Below, piece after piece: positions 52,966 through 62,591 of a stretch of 64,000 nt of DNA (the first letter of the stretch is position 1; every line of letters starts with the position of its first letter). The notes beneath the pieces are model-generated. The model was not told the DNA's origin and did no database searches. It worked only from the letters and a program-made list of their open reading frames with translations. A program made the position numbers and the translations under genes. This stretch comes from UBA11591 sp040220895 (lineage in GTDB: Bacteria > Bacteroidota > Bacteroidia > Flavobacteriales_E > Vicingaceae), in contig JAVJVY010000020.1 in the NCBI GenBank assembly GCA_040220895.1, forward strand, positions 284,009 to 348,008. Reading direction: 5' to 3'.

Positions 52966-53666
52966 TGAAAGATCAAAAGGCGAACATATTATTGGTTGAA
53001 GACGACACGAATCTTGGCTTTGTGATCCAGGACAACCTCCGGCTGAAGAAATACGCCGTGTCACTTTATACAGATGGTAAAACGGCACTTACGGCGTTCT
53101 TGAATCAACGTTTCGATGTCTGTATTCTGGACGTCATGCTTCCCAAAAAAGATGGATTCGAATTAGCTGCAGAAATCAGGGAACTAAATGGTACCGTGCC
53201 CATTATCTTTTTAACGGCAAAAACGATGACAGAGGATAAAATAAGGGGCTTCAAAATTGGAGGTGATGACTACATAACCAAGCCCTTTGATTTTGAAGAA
53301 TTACTCTTGCGCATCGAAGCCATTTTAAAAAGGACCATCGATCGAGAGAAGAGCAGCGAATCGGCATTAATATTCAAAATCGGAAACTATTCCTTTGACA
53401 GTGAGAACCAACTTTTGACCTTTGGTGAGGATATTGTCAAACTGACAAAAAAAGAAAGAGACCTGCTCAAACTGCTTTGTCTTCAGCAGGGTAAAATTCT
53501 ATCGAGAGAATTGACGCTAAAGACCATTTGGGGAAACGATGATTATTTTAGCGGAAGGAGCATGGATGTTTTTATTTCTAAACTCAGGAAATACCTGCGA
53601 GCGGATGAACGGATAAAGATACTCAACGTCCATGGCGTAGGTTTTAAAATGATTGTAGAAGAATAA
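52965..53666 (+). CDS. OmpR/PhoB-family response regulator
   Basis: 233-residue regulator. Receiver domain about 1-120 with acidic EDD near residues 12-14, phospho-acceptor Asp56 in DVCILDVMLPKKDG, Thr in IFLTAKT and Lys in YITKPFDFEEL. The C-terminal winged-helix (about 135-233) shows LTKKERDLLKLLCLQQGKI and the recognition-helix region SGRSMDVFISKLRKYL with GVGFKMIV at the end. It should be phosphorylated by the kinase encoded just upstream. The AddB-like gene starts on the next base after its stop, so DNA repair is in the same transcript. Confidence 0.95.
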   Translation: MKDQKANILLVEDDTNLGFVIQDNLRLKKYAVSLYTDGKTALTAFLNQRFDVCILDVMLPKKDGFELAAEIRELNGTVPIIFLTAKTMTEDKIRGFKIGGDDYITKPFDFEELLLRIEAILKRTIDREKSSESALIFKIGNYSFDSENQLLTFGEDIVKLTKKERDLLKLLCLQQGKILSRELTLKTIWGNDDYFSGRSMDVFISKLRKYLRADERIKILNVHGVGFKMIVEE

Positions 53667-56414
53667 GTGAAATTCCTCGAACATCTAGCCGAACATATAT
53701 TGGCTAAAGGAACCGAAAAGATCAAAGATGTTACGGTAGTGCTGCCAAATGTCCGTGCTAAACTATTCCTTTCTAGGTTTTTAGCAATAAAGGCCAAGAA
53801 AAGTATGTGGATGCCCAGAATGTTGAGTTCAAGGGAATTTATGGAAGAACTTGCAGGAATAAGGACTGCCGAAGATTATGTATTGCTCGGACAATTACAT
53901 CAAGCCCTTCCCGAAGGGATGGAAGAGAAAACCGACGTAAGTAAGTTCTTAAATTGGGCCGGAATTCTATTACAGGACCTCAAAGAAATTGATCACGAGC
54001 TTGCAGATGCCGGTGCTTTATTCAATGATCTCTACAATGCCCGCGAACTTGAGGCCTGGTCCCCAGAAAGCAAAGACCTGAATGAATCATCCCTCCACTA
54101 CCTGGAAGTTTGCCGCAGCCTGCCAGTCATTTACGATCGTTTCAACGAATATCAATTAGCTAATGGCACGGGACATTCTGGATTTATTCAACGCAAGGCC
54201 AGTGAACGTGTAGAAACAAATGAATTTGGAGATCAGCTTTTTGTATTCGCGGGCTTTAACGCATTGACAGCCGCCGAAAAAAAGATTTTCAGTTTCATGA
54301 ATCAAACGTGGGGTGCTGAACTTTTTTTTGACTATGACCGGTATTATGTCGATGATGAAATACATGAGGCCGGTCACTTTGCCAGAATAAACAGTTTCCA
54401 TTTTAAACAAAACCCCTTGAATTGGACCGCTGACAACTTCAAGGACATTTCCAAAGAGGTTATTGTTTATAAGTGTGCACACAGCATAGAGCAGACCTAT
54501 GCACTGAGGGAAGTTTTAGAGCAACTCACAGGCGAAGTCAATGAAAACACCACGGCAATTGTACTTCCCGAAGAAGCTATGTTGATACCCGTCCTTAAGC
54601 AACTACCGGTGAGCATTAAACACATCAATGTGACCATGGGATACAATTTGAAGAATTCCCCATTCTATGGATTGCTAGACGGCATCATTAGAATGTATTT
54701 CAATGTGATCAGTAAAAGAGCCACTTCTTTCTATCACTCAGATGTACGGCGACTATTGAGAAATGAAGCCTGGCGCGATACATTCGACCAGCAGGGTCAA
54801 CTGCTAAAAGAAACACTGATTCAACAAATCGACAAGTCCAATATGCTGTTCATTTCTGCGGGCAAACTGAATGAAGTTTTTCAACACTTCAAAGCAGAAG
54901 GCCGCCCATCCTTTGCTATGCTGAGATCTTCAGGAGAAGTTCTGAACCTGATGGATGATCTGCTGTTGTTTTTTGACAGCCATTATAAAAAAGAAACCAC
55001 TGTTTATGCTAAGATACAGCGTGAATTTATCTATCACCACTTTGAAGTAAATCGTCTGGTCAAAGAAGTCTCGGCCAATTTGGGAACAGAGGTGGACATA
55101 GCCCAGGCTCATAAATTATGGAGGAATTATACTCAGATCACCAAGGTTCAATTCACCGGTGAACCGCTCGAGGGACTGCAAATAATGGGCTTACTAGAAA
55201 CAAGGAACCTGGACTTCGAGCATGTCTACCTATTGAACATGAATGAGGGAAGTTTGCCGTCCAGAAGAAGGTATCATTCGGTATTACCATTTGATCTAAA
55301 GCGGCAATACGGCTTGCTGGTCCATCGTGAAAGGGAAGCCGTTTTTGCTTATCACTTTTATCGCCTACTTCAACGTTCACAATTTGTTCACTTGTTTTAC
55401 GAAAACCAAGGGGATGCCATGTCAAATGGAGAGATGAGCAGGTTCATCCGACAATTAAAACGAGAGCTTGTGAGTTATTCAACCAACAATTCATTCCGTG
55501 AAAAGAACGTCAAAATTGCCATCAAAGAGCACAGTGAATCACAGAAGCAAGTGTTTAGGAATGATAAATTAACTGCAAGACTGACGACGTTGCTTGAAAG
55601 GGGTATTTCTCCAACCGCACTAACGACTTACCTCAATTGCCCACTTGATTTTTATTACCGTTATGTCATCGGACTCAAAGATGCCGACGAAGTGAATGAA
55701 ACCATTGAAGCCGGAATCTTCGGTGAGGTCTTGCATAACAGTCTCGAGAAAATCTATACGCCCTACATAGGCAAAAGATTGGTTGTAGGGGACATTGCAT
55801 CAATTTCTGAAAAAGCAGCGAAAGCGATTGAAAGTGCTTTTCTGAAGCACATCGATGCGAATCAACTCGGTAAGGGTAAAAATCTACTTTCGGTAAATAT
55901 TGCCCACAAATCGCTGAAACACTTTTTAAAGGAAGAAGAAATACGCCACAGGAATTCAGAAGTAACGCTATTGGGTCTGGAAAAGGAGCTGTCCGCAGAA
56001 CTGATCTTGCCTTTCGGCAAAGTGAAAGTCCGGGGGAAAATAGATCGGATCGAGTCCATCAACGGAAAAACAAACATCATTGACTATAAAACGGGAGCAA
56101 TTCAGCCGAATGAACTGAAGGTCAAGAACATAAATGAAGTCTTTTCGGGTAAGAAGAATAAATACCTTCAATTATTGACCTACAGCTGGCTTGCTTACAA
56201 AAGCAGTGAATTTGGTGCCACATTTTCGCCGGCTGTCTGTGCGCTCAGGGGCGGTGAATCACTGCATTTCTTGCAATTGGGAGAAGAATCCACCTTTGGG
56301 CCCGAAGAATTGGAAGCATTTGAGGCGGGGCTAATAGCAATGCTGACACAATTGGTTGAGTCGAATGAAAGCCTGGTTCATAATGCCAGCAGCCTTTATT
56401 GCAACTATTGCTAA
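53667..56414 (+). CDS. PD-(D/E)XK nuclease-family protein, AddB-like
   Basis: 915-residue putative AddB-type helicase/nuclease subunit for double-strand break processing. The N-terminal two thirds resemble an inactive helicase core with LEHLAEHILAKGTEKIKDVTVVLPN. The C-terminal nuclease domain has ISPTALTTYLNCPLDFYYRY (Cys658, first Fe-S ligand), GEVLHNSLE and the nuclease motif KIDRIE...IIDYKTG with Asp806 and Lys808. AddB clusters use four Cys; here the chain stops directly after CNYC, so the usual fourth Cys beyond is missing. Start is GTG, immediately after the regulator stop. The AddA partner is not in the window. Confidence 0.82.
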   Translation: MKFLEHLAEHILAKGTEKIKDVTVVLPNVRAKLFLSRFLAIKAKKSMWMPRMLSSREFMEELAGIRTAEDYVLLGQLHQALPEGMEEKTDVSKFLNWAGILLQDLKEIDHELADAGALFNDLYNARELEAWSPESKDLNESSLHYLEVCRSLPVIYDRFNEYQLANGTGHSGFIQRKASERVETNEFGDQLFVFAGFNALTAAEKKIFSFMNQTWGAELFFDYDRYYVDDEIHEAGHFARINSFHFKQNPLNWTADNFKDISKEVIVYKCAHSIEQTYALREVLEQLTGEVNENTTAIVLPEEAMLIPVLKQLPVSIKHINVTMGYNLKNSPFYGLLDGIIRMYFNVISKRATSFYHSDVRRLLRNEAWRDTFDQQGQLLKETLIQQIDKSNMLFISAGKLNEVFQHFKAEGRPSFAMLRSSGEVLNLMDDLLLFFDSHYKKETTVYAKIQREFIYHHFEVNRLVKEVSANLGTEVDIAQAHKLWRNYTQITKVQFTGEPLEGLQIMGLLETRNLDFEHVYLLNMNEGSLPSRRRYHSVLPFDLKRQYGLLVHREREAVFAYHFYRLLQRSQFVHLFYENQGDAMSNGEMSRFIRQLKRELVSYSTNNSFREKNVKIAIKEHSESQKQVFRNDKLTARLTTLLERGISPTALTTYLNCPLDFYYRYVIGLKDADEVNETIEAGIFGEVLHNSLEKIYTPYIGKRLVVGDIASISEKAAKAIESAFLKHIDANQLGKGKNLLSVNIAHKSLKHFLKEEEIRHRNSEVTLLGLEKELSAELILPFGKVKVRGKIDRIESINGKTNIIDYKTGAIQPNELKVKNINEVFSGKKNKYLQLLTYSWLAYKSSEFGATFSPAVCALRGGESLHFLQLGEESTFGPEELEAFEAGLIAMLTQLVESNESLVHNASSLYCNYC

Positions 56415-56421
56415 ATAGAAA

Positions 56422-56444
56422 GCCCCCGTTCAAAGAACAGGGGC
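56422..56444 (+). terminator. Hairpin after the AddB-like gene
   Basis: GCCCC-c-GTTC pairs with GAAC-a-GGGGC around AAA, seven bases past the stop. There is no T-run, so it may be a weak terminator or an mRNA 3' stabiliser. Confidence 0.35.
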
Positions 56445-56609
56445 CATCTCAATCCAAAGGCAGAAGAATAATTAAAGTCACCTATCTATTAACTTTAGAA
56501 TCATTCTGACTTATAGACGTATAACCTTGAAAATGGTTGCCCATGGTAATAAAATTTATTTAAATAACCCACTTATCAGTCATCACACGACTTTGTTTAA
56601 TTTTACAAC

Positions 56610-57842
56610 ATGAGCATCAGACCATTGCTTTTTGCCCTGTTCGTGGGATGCGTTCAATTTATTGAAGCACAGGTCCATGATCAATTATCATGTGGTAGTG
56701 ATCTGCGCGATGCCTATTTCAAGAACAGCGACGCAGATTATAAAGAGCGGCGCGCTGAAATTGAGGCATATTACGCTAAAAACGAGACTTCCCAAAAGGC
56801 TTCGGGAATCATTCAAATTCCGGTGGTTGTACACGTGATTTATAGGCTGCCCGAGCAAAATATCAGCGAGACACAGATCAGCTCTCAAATAAATGTTATA
56901 AATAAAGATTATTCGGCTTCTAATTGGGACACAGCGATGATTCCTAAGATATGGAAACCGCTCATTGCTGATTTCGAGATGGAATTCGTTCTGGCCAATA
57001 GGGATCCAGACGGCAATCCACACAGCGGAATCACCAGAACGATGACCACCACAGTGGATTTTGGTGTGTTAAATGGCGACAATCATTGTTTAGCATCTGC
57101 TGGAGGGCACGAAATTTGGGACCGGAACAGGTATCTCAATGTATGGGTCTGTGAGATTGCTGGATCGTATTATGGCTTTGCCACCTATCCAGGGGCTCCT
57201 TCTTATTGCGACGGCATTGTTATTGACTGGGAAAGCTTCGGCACCAATGGAACAGCTTCCACCCCCACTAATAAGGGCCGAACCCTTACTCATGAAATTG
57301 GCCATTGGTTCGACATACCACATTTATGGGGAAATACGTCATGTGGTGACGACGGCATCAGTGACACGCCAATTCAAGAAGGAGGTAATTTTGGATGCGA
57401 AAGTTATCCGCACGTAACTTGTAATAATGGACCTCACGGAGACATGTTCATGAACTTCATGGATTGGTCCGATGATGATTGCTTGCTTTTTTTTACAAAA
57501 GGTCAAAAGTCGCGCGCCCACACCGCGCTTTCTTCGCAGCGAAACTCCCTGTTTAACTCCGATGGCTATAACGGCATTAACACCATCTCCAATTCACCCG
57601 GCTTAAACATTTACCCAAATCCGGCTATAGATCAAATCACGGTGAATTTTGAAGAAGAAATCGAAGTGCTGAGCATCAGTATTTTAAGCTCTGGAGGACA
57701 AACGTTGAAAACGATCGGTGTAAATAATCGATGCCTTTCTCAACGCATGGACACGCATAACCTGCCCCCTGGACTTTACCTCTTAAAGATCAATGCTCAA
57801 AGCGCCATATATATAGATAAATTCATGGTTGCAAGGCCTTAG
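56610..57842 (+). CDS. Pappalysin-like (M43) zinc metalloprotease with T9SS sorting domain
   Basis: 410-residue secreted protease. Signal peptide ends near FIEAQ. A short pro-region (Cys-containing) precedes IIQIPVVVHVIYRLPEQNIS, the usual start of the M43 catalytic domain. The zinc site is HEIGHWFDIPH with His228, Glu229, His232 and His238, and MNFMDW provides the Met-turn. Cys pairs such as TSCGDDGISDTP and GCESYP are typical. The C-terminal T9SS type A domain starts LNIYPNPAIDQITVNF and ends LPPGLYLLKINAQ. It should be exported through the outer membrane and act on proteins outside. Single gene before the men cluster. Confidence 0.93.
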   Translation: MSIRPLLFALFVGCVQFIEAQVHDQLSCGSDLRDAYFKNSDADYKERRAEIEAYYAKNETSQKASGIIQIPVVVHVIYRLPEQNISETQISSQINVINKDYSASNWDTAMIPKIWKPLIADFEMEFVLANRDPDGNPHSGITRTMTTTVDFGVLNGDNHCLASAGGHEIWDRNRYLNVWVCEIAGSYYGFATYPGAPSYCDGIVIDWESFGTNGTASTPTNKGRTLTHEIGHWFDIPHLWGNTSCGDDGISDTPIQEGGNFGCESYPHVTCNNGPHGDMFMNFMDWSDDDCLLFFTKGQKSRAHTALSSQRNSLFNSDGYNGINTISNSPGLNIYPNPAIDQITVNFEEEIEVLSISILSSGGQTLKTIGVNNRCLSQRMDTHNLPPGLYLLKINAQSAIYIDKFMVARP

Positions 57843-57848
57843 CAGCAA

Positions 57849-58952
57849 ATGAAGAAGAAAATAACCTTCCTGAATTATATTGCAGAATTAGTCGAATACA
57901 GACGGGTATTTGCAGCCTTTTCTTTGCCTGACGATAAAAAAGTCACATTAATTGTGCAAAATGATCACTTGTCCCATCCATTTACATCAAAATGTATTGA
58001 AGGAAAAAAGGGATTTGCTCTTCAAAATTTTTCCTGGGACAAGGGAGGAAGCTTTATACTGGCCGATAATGAGTATTCTGTTGAAAAGGTATTCGATGAC
58101 ATCGTAGTTGATTCTATGGAGATAAAACAGCCCTTTTTGTCTCAAGTACCCAAGGCAATCTTTTCGATAACCAAAGAAGCATATGTAAGGAAGATCGAAA
58201 AGTTAAAAGCTGACATTGCCCATGGTGATCTTAAAAAAGCAGTTTTCTCCCGCACATTGAAAGAGCAGATTGAACCATCGGTACTGGCGGATGTATTTTC
58301 TTTGCTGGTTGATTCACATTCAAAGTCATTTGTTTACATGATAAATTCACCAGTTGCCGGGATGTGGTTTGGAGCAACTCCTGAAACTTTATTAAGGGCT
58401 GATCGGGATTATTATTACACCATGGCGCTCGCCGGAACAAGAAAAATAGGAGAGACGAATATATGGGGCTCAAAAGAAGTTGATGAACAGGCAATTGTAT
58501 CGGAATTCATTGAAAGTAATTTCAACGAATTAGGCAAACCTCTAAATAAAGAAGGCCCCTTTTCTCTTGCAGCCGGTGAATCCATCGAACATTTATGTAC
58601 AAAATTCAAGGCTGGGCGGGACAAGAACATGGATTGGCAAGTCATCAATGCCCTGCATCCTACACCGGCCGTTTGCGGTCAGCCACTTCAAAAAGCCAGA
58701 GAATTCATCCTAGAGAACGAAGCGTACGACCGAGGACTTTATACCGGTTTTATAGGACCTGTATATTCCAATGGTGATTTTAATTTTTTCGTCAACCTGA
58801 GATGTGCCCAGGTAATCGATAAAAAGGCGTACTTATACGTCGGGGGTGGTATTACTTCCGATTCGAATGCGGAGCATGAATGGGAAGAAACCATTCTCAA
58901 GTCCCAAACACTGTTAAACCCGATCAGACAACAAACAGCCCTTTTAAGCTAG
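57849..58952 (+). CDS. menF: Isochorismate synthase
   Basis: 367-residue chorismate-binding enzyme that isomerises chorismate to isochorismate, the first menaquinone step. KAVFSRTLKEQI, WFGATPETLL, MALAGTRKIGE, the block with NALHPTPAVCGQP and the ending YVGGGITSDSNAEHEWEET are those of MenF/EntC-type isochorismate synthases. The following menD confirms the path. First gene of the men cluster, 6 bases after the metalloprotease stop, so it might be co-transcribed with that gene or have a promoter in it. Confidence 0.93.
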   Translation: MKKKITFLNYIAELVEYRRVFAAFSLPDDKKVTLIVQNDHLSHPFTSKCIEGKKGFALQNFSWDKGGSFILADNEYSVEKVFDDIVVDSMEIKQPFLSQVPKAIFSITKEAYVRKIEKLKADIAHGDLKKAVFSRTLKEQIEPSVLADVFSLLVDSHSKSFVYMINSPVAGMWFGATPETLLRADRDYYYTMALAGTRKIGETNIWGSKEVDEQAIVSEFIESNFNELGKPLNKEGPFSLAAGESIEHLCTKFKAGRDKNMDWQVINALHPTPAVCGQPLQKAREFILENEAYDRGLYTGFIGPVYSNGDFNFFVNLRCAQVIDKKAYLYVGGGITSDSNAEHEWEETILKSQTLLNPIRQQTALLS

Positions 58953-58955
58953 CAC

Positions 58956-60656
58956 ATGAATTCCAACAAAAGCAGTGCCAGATACTTAAAGGAGATATTA
59001 AAAATTCACCGCGTGAAGGATGTGGTGATTTGTCCCGGATCAAGAAATGCACCCCTGATAATCGCCTTTACATCTGACCCCTATTTCAACACCTATACCA
59101 TCGTGGATGAAAGAAGTGCTTCTTTCTTTGCCCTGGGCATCAGTCAAAAAACACGCAATACCGTTGCCATCATCTGCACTTCGGGATCGGCACTTATCAA
59201 CATCGGTCCTGCCGTGGCAGAAGCCTATTATCAGCGCTTACCACTTTTGGTCATAAGCGCCGACCGACCAGTGGAATGGGTGAATCAAGGTGAAAGCCAG
59301 ACTTTTGATCAACACGGCGTCTTTAGGAATTTTGTTCGAGCTAGTTTCGACTTGGTCCAGGAACCAACTGATGCCGAAAGCATCCATTTTCAGAACAGGC
59401 AAATAAACGAAGCCATAAATAAGACGCGCTTTCCAGACTTTGGCCCGGTGCATATTAATGTTCGATTCAGGGAACCTCTGTATGATGTCGATTCCGGCGA
59501 AATGGATGACCCAATAATTCTTAAACAATCGAAAGTAAAAGCAGAATTGGATCCGACCGAACTAGAAGAACTTCAGGCTTCCTGGAATAAATATGAACGA
59601 ATCGTTATTTTATGCGGAATGAGCAATCCTGATCCGGAACTCAATGCCATTCTCAATCAATTGTCCTCACTTGGAATTACAGTCCTGACCGAAAGCACGA
59701 GTAATTTACATTCCGAATCGTTTTTTCCTTGCATCGACCGGGTAATCATGCCCGCAAGTCATGAAGAAAAACAGGCGCTTAAACCTGAACTAGTGATCAG
59801 TATCTGTGGGCCCGTCATTTCCAGACGAATCAAGTCTTTTTTTCGTGAATACGGTCTTACGGAAAACTGGAGGGTGGACCTTCTGGAATATTTCCAGGAT
59901 GCATTCATGCATCAAACCAAGGCCATTGCAATGAATGCTTCTCAATTCCTTGTTCATTTCACTACCCTGCCCAAAAAGGATCTCGCTTTTCAAAGGTGCT
60001 GGAGTGATCTAGATACCCGTTCTGATGCACGACAAACTGAATTTCTCGAGAAAGCGGATTATAGTGATCTGACTTCCTTTGCATTTTTACACCGCAATAT
60101 TCCCGAGCATTCACATATACATGTGGCTAACTCCTCTCCTATTCGCTACGTTCAATTATTCAGGCCGGATTTTCAAAGGAATTACTTCGCAAATCGCGGC
60201 ACGAGTGGCATTGAGGGAAGCTTATCAACGGCGGTGGGGTATTCACTTCACCATCACGATAAAACTTTTGTCATAGCCGGCGATCTGTCTACTCTCTATG
60301 ACTCGAATGCGTTGTGGAACAACTACTTACATCCCAATCTTAAAATCATTGTCTTGAACAACGGAGGCGGTGGCATTTTCAGAATTATTCCGGGACCAAA
60401 AACTGTGAAAGGTTTTGAAAAACTGATCGAGGCTCGCCATGAAATGAATTTCAATAAACTGGCTGAACTTTTTAACCTCACTTATTTTTATGCTTCCGAT
60501 CAGAATTCCCTTGAATCGAGATGGTCGGACTTTTTGAATGAGGATCAAAAGGCCGCTCTACTCGAAATTGATACTAGGTCCTGTGAGAATGAATTAGTAT
60601 TGATGGACTATTTCAACTACCTGCAGAATCCAAAACAGCAAGATGGCCAATCTTAG
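58956..60656 (+). CDS. menD: SEPHCHC synthase (MenD)
   Basis: 566-residue thiamine-diphosphate enzyme that adds 2-oxoglutarate to isochorismate, giving the 2-succinyl-cyclohexadiene intermediate. Typical parts: DVVICPGSRNAPLIIAF, the ThDP Glu in IVDERSASFFALG, TSGSALINIGPAVAEAYYQ, PLLVISADRPVEW, and the cofactor-binding AGDLSTLYDSNALWN with IVLNNGGGGIF. Length is normal. It lies 3 bases after menF and overlaps menA by 14 bases. Confidence 0.97.
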   Translation: MNSNKSSARYLKEILKIHRVKDVVICPGSRNAPLIIAFTSDPYFNTYTIVDERSASFFALGISQKTRNTVAIICTSGSALINIGPAVAEAYYQRLPLLVISADRPVEWVNQGESQTFDQHGVFRNFVRASFDLVQEPTDAESIHFQNRQINEAINKTRFPDFGPVHINVRFREPLYDVDSGEMDDPIILKQSKVKAELDPTELEELQASWNKYERIVILCGMSNPDPELNAILNQLSSLGITVLTESTSNLHSESFFPCIDRVIMPASHEEKQALKPELVISICGPVISRRIKSFFREYGLTENWRVDLLEYFQDAFMHQTKAIAMNASQFLVHFTTLPKKDLAFQRCWSDLDTRSDARQTEFLEKADYSDLTSFAFLHRNIPEHSHIHVANSSPIRYVQLFRPDFQRNYFANRGTSGIEGSLSTAVGYSLHHHDKTFVIAGDLSTLYDSNALWNNYLHPNLKIIVLNNGGGGIFRIIPGPKTVKGFEKLIEARHEMNFNKLAELFNLTYFYASDQNSLESRWSDFLNEDQKAALLEIDTRSCENELVLMDYFNYLQNPKQQDGQS

Positions 60657-61545
60657 CATTTGGTTAAACGCCTCAAGACCAAGAACACTTCCATTGTCTC
60701 TTTCCGGGATCATTACCGGGTCTGCCTTAGCCATTGGTGAAGGCATTTTTACACTTAGCATTTTTATTCCTGCACTCTTTACCACGCTGGCATTACAAGT
60801 GCTTTCAAATTTTGCGAACGACTACGGTGATGCATCAAAAGGCACAGACGGCGAAAATAGAATAGGCCCCAAACGCATGGTTCAAAGTGGGTTTCTTAGT
60901 ATAAAAGAGATTAAACGCGCCATATTTTTCACTGCCGGTTTTTCCTTCGCAATGGGTGTTCTGTTATTGATCACTGCTTTTGGCTGGTCAAAGGCAAAGT
61001 TTTTTGCCTTGTTCATGGTTTTGGGACTAATCGCCATATGGGCAGCCATGCAATACACCATGGGCAAAAGAGCCTACGGTTATAAAGGTCTGGGTGATGT
61101 TTTTGTTCTGATTTTTTTCGGATTTGTTGCGGTTAGCGGAAGCTTTTTCCTCTATGCAAAAGAAATTAATGGTCTTGCTTTACTTCAATCTCTTGTGATT
61201 GGCTGCATGGCTACAGGCGTGCTTCATCTAAATAATATGAGAGACCGTGAGCAAGATAAATCATCGGGTAAAATTACATTGGCCGTGATGATGGGGCCAC
61301 AATATTCACGGAATTACTTTTACGCGCTTCTATTGACTGCGAGTGCATCGATCGTCCTAGCCACTTTGATTACCCAAGATCACTTCATGGATTTCTTGCC
61401 ACTAATTGCCATTATCCCTTTAGGCATGATCCTAATTCGGGTCTTGAAGGTTACTCAGAATAGAGATTACAATCAATTCCTCAAGCCACTGGCCCTGAGC
61501 ACCTTTTTTTATTCTATCATTCTGTTTATCTCGAACATCGCATGA
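60643..61545 (+). CDS. menA: 1,4-dihydroxy-2-naphthoate polyprenyltransferase
   Basis: 300-residue inner-membrane prenyltransferase of the UbiA superfamily. It attaches the polyprenyl chain to dihydroxynaphthoate. NASRPRTLPLSLSGIITGS starts it; the first Asp-rich motif is NDYGDASKGTD and MRDREQDKSSGKITLAV the second. About nine helices. The gene overlaps menD upstream and its stop overlaps the menC start (ATGA). Confidence 0.95.
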   Translation: MANLSIWLNASRPRTLPLSLSGIITGSALAIGEGIFTLSIFIPALFTTLALQVLSNFANDYGDASKGTDGENRIGPKRMVQSGFLSIKEIKRAIFFTAGFSFAMGVLLLITAFGWSKAKFFALFMVLGLIAIWAAMQYTMGKRAYGYKGLGDVFVLIFFGFVAVSGSFFLYAKEINGLALLQSLVIGCMATGVLHLNNMRDREQDKSSGKITLAVMMGPQYSRNYFYALLLTASASIVLATLITQDHFMDFLPLIAIIPLGMILIRVLKVTQNRDYNQFLKPLALSTFFYSIILFISNIA

Positions 61546-62591
61546 TAGATAAAGCCTTTATGACGGAATACGAGCTGCAATTTTTAAAACCAGCAAAGAC
61601 CTCACGAAATGAAATAAGCAGAAAGACGTCATTTTTCATACACCTGATCAATGAACAAGGCCACAAGGGAATTGGAGAATGTGCTCCTATTTTTGGATTG
61701 AGCATGGAAGATGAAGGCGAATTACGAAGCAAGATCAACGAAGTGATCTACCTGTTAAATCATGGCCATGATCCCACAAACCTTGAACTTTCAAAATTTC
61801 CCAGCTTGTCTTTTGCCCTGGATTGTGCCTGTAAAATGATAGGGAGTTCTGGAGATATGCAGGTATTTGAAAATTCGTTCTCTTTAGGACAATCTTCAAT
61901 AGCCATCAACGGTTTGGTCTGGATCGACAGCCTCGGAGGCATGCTAGATCAGTTAAACCAAAAAATAGAAGATGGTTTCAGTTGCATAAAACTAAAAATT
62001 GGTTGGAACGATTTTGAAGCTGAACTCGAACTTCTAGAAAAAATAAGAGAAGATTACGGACACAAAATTGAGTTGCGATTAGACGCCAATGGCGCATTTG
62101 ACGTGAAAGACGCTTTAATCAAGCTCGAGGAACTCAGTAAGTACCAAATTCATAGCGTCGAACAACCCATAATGGCCGGGCAATGGAAAGAAATGGCCGA
62201 AATTGCCAAACATAGTCCCATTCCAATTGCTTTGGATGAGGAACTTATAGGCATTGAAAAAACCATGGTCCCCAAGCTCTTGGAAACCATTCACCCCCAA
62301 TTCATTATTATAAAACCAAGCCTGGTCGGTAATTTTAGTTTTTGTGATTACTGGGTGAGATCTGCAGAAACCATCGGCATCGATTGGTGGGGCACTTCGG
62401 CCCTTGAAAGTAACGTAGGTTTGAGCGCCATTGCCCAATGGGTGAGTACCCAAAATCCAAAGATACCTCAAGGATTGGGTACTGGGCAGATCTACTCAAA
62501 TAATATTCCTTCCCCCCTTGAATTGAAAGGGGACGAATTATGGTATGGGAATTCAGCCTGGAACTTAGAAGATATCCAATGGCAAGCCTGA
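61542..62591 (+). CDS. menC: o-Succinylbenzoate synthase
   Basis: 349-residue enolase-superfamily enzyme that dehydrates the MenD/MenH product to o-succinylbenzoate. The catalytic Lys pair is in CIKLKIGW; metal ligands are the Asp in LRLDANGAF, Glu in HSVEQPI and Asp in IALDEEL; the second catalytic Lys is in FIIIKPSL. GTGQIYSNNIPSP near the end is typical. Start overlaps the menA stop; a second ATG (MTEYELQF) lies six codons later. It overlaps menE by 13 bases. Confidence 0.93.
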   Translation: MIDKAFMTEYELQFLKPAKTSRNEISRKTSFFIHLINEQGHKGIGECAPIFGLSMEDEGELRSKINEVIYLLNHGHDPTNLELSKFPSLSFALDCACKMIGSSGDMQVFENSFSLGQSSIAINGLVWIDSLGGMLDQLNQKIEDGFSCIKLKIGWNDFEAELELLEKIREDYGHKIELRLDANGAFDVKDALIKLEELSKYQIHSVEQPIMAGQWKEMAEIAKHSPIPIALDEELIGIEKTMVPKLLETIHPQFIIIKPSLVGNFSFCDYWVRSAETIGIDWWGTSALESNVGLSAIAQWVSTQNPKIPQGLGTGQIYSNNIPSPLELKGDELWYGNSAWNLEDIQWQA

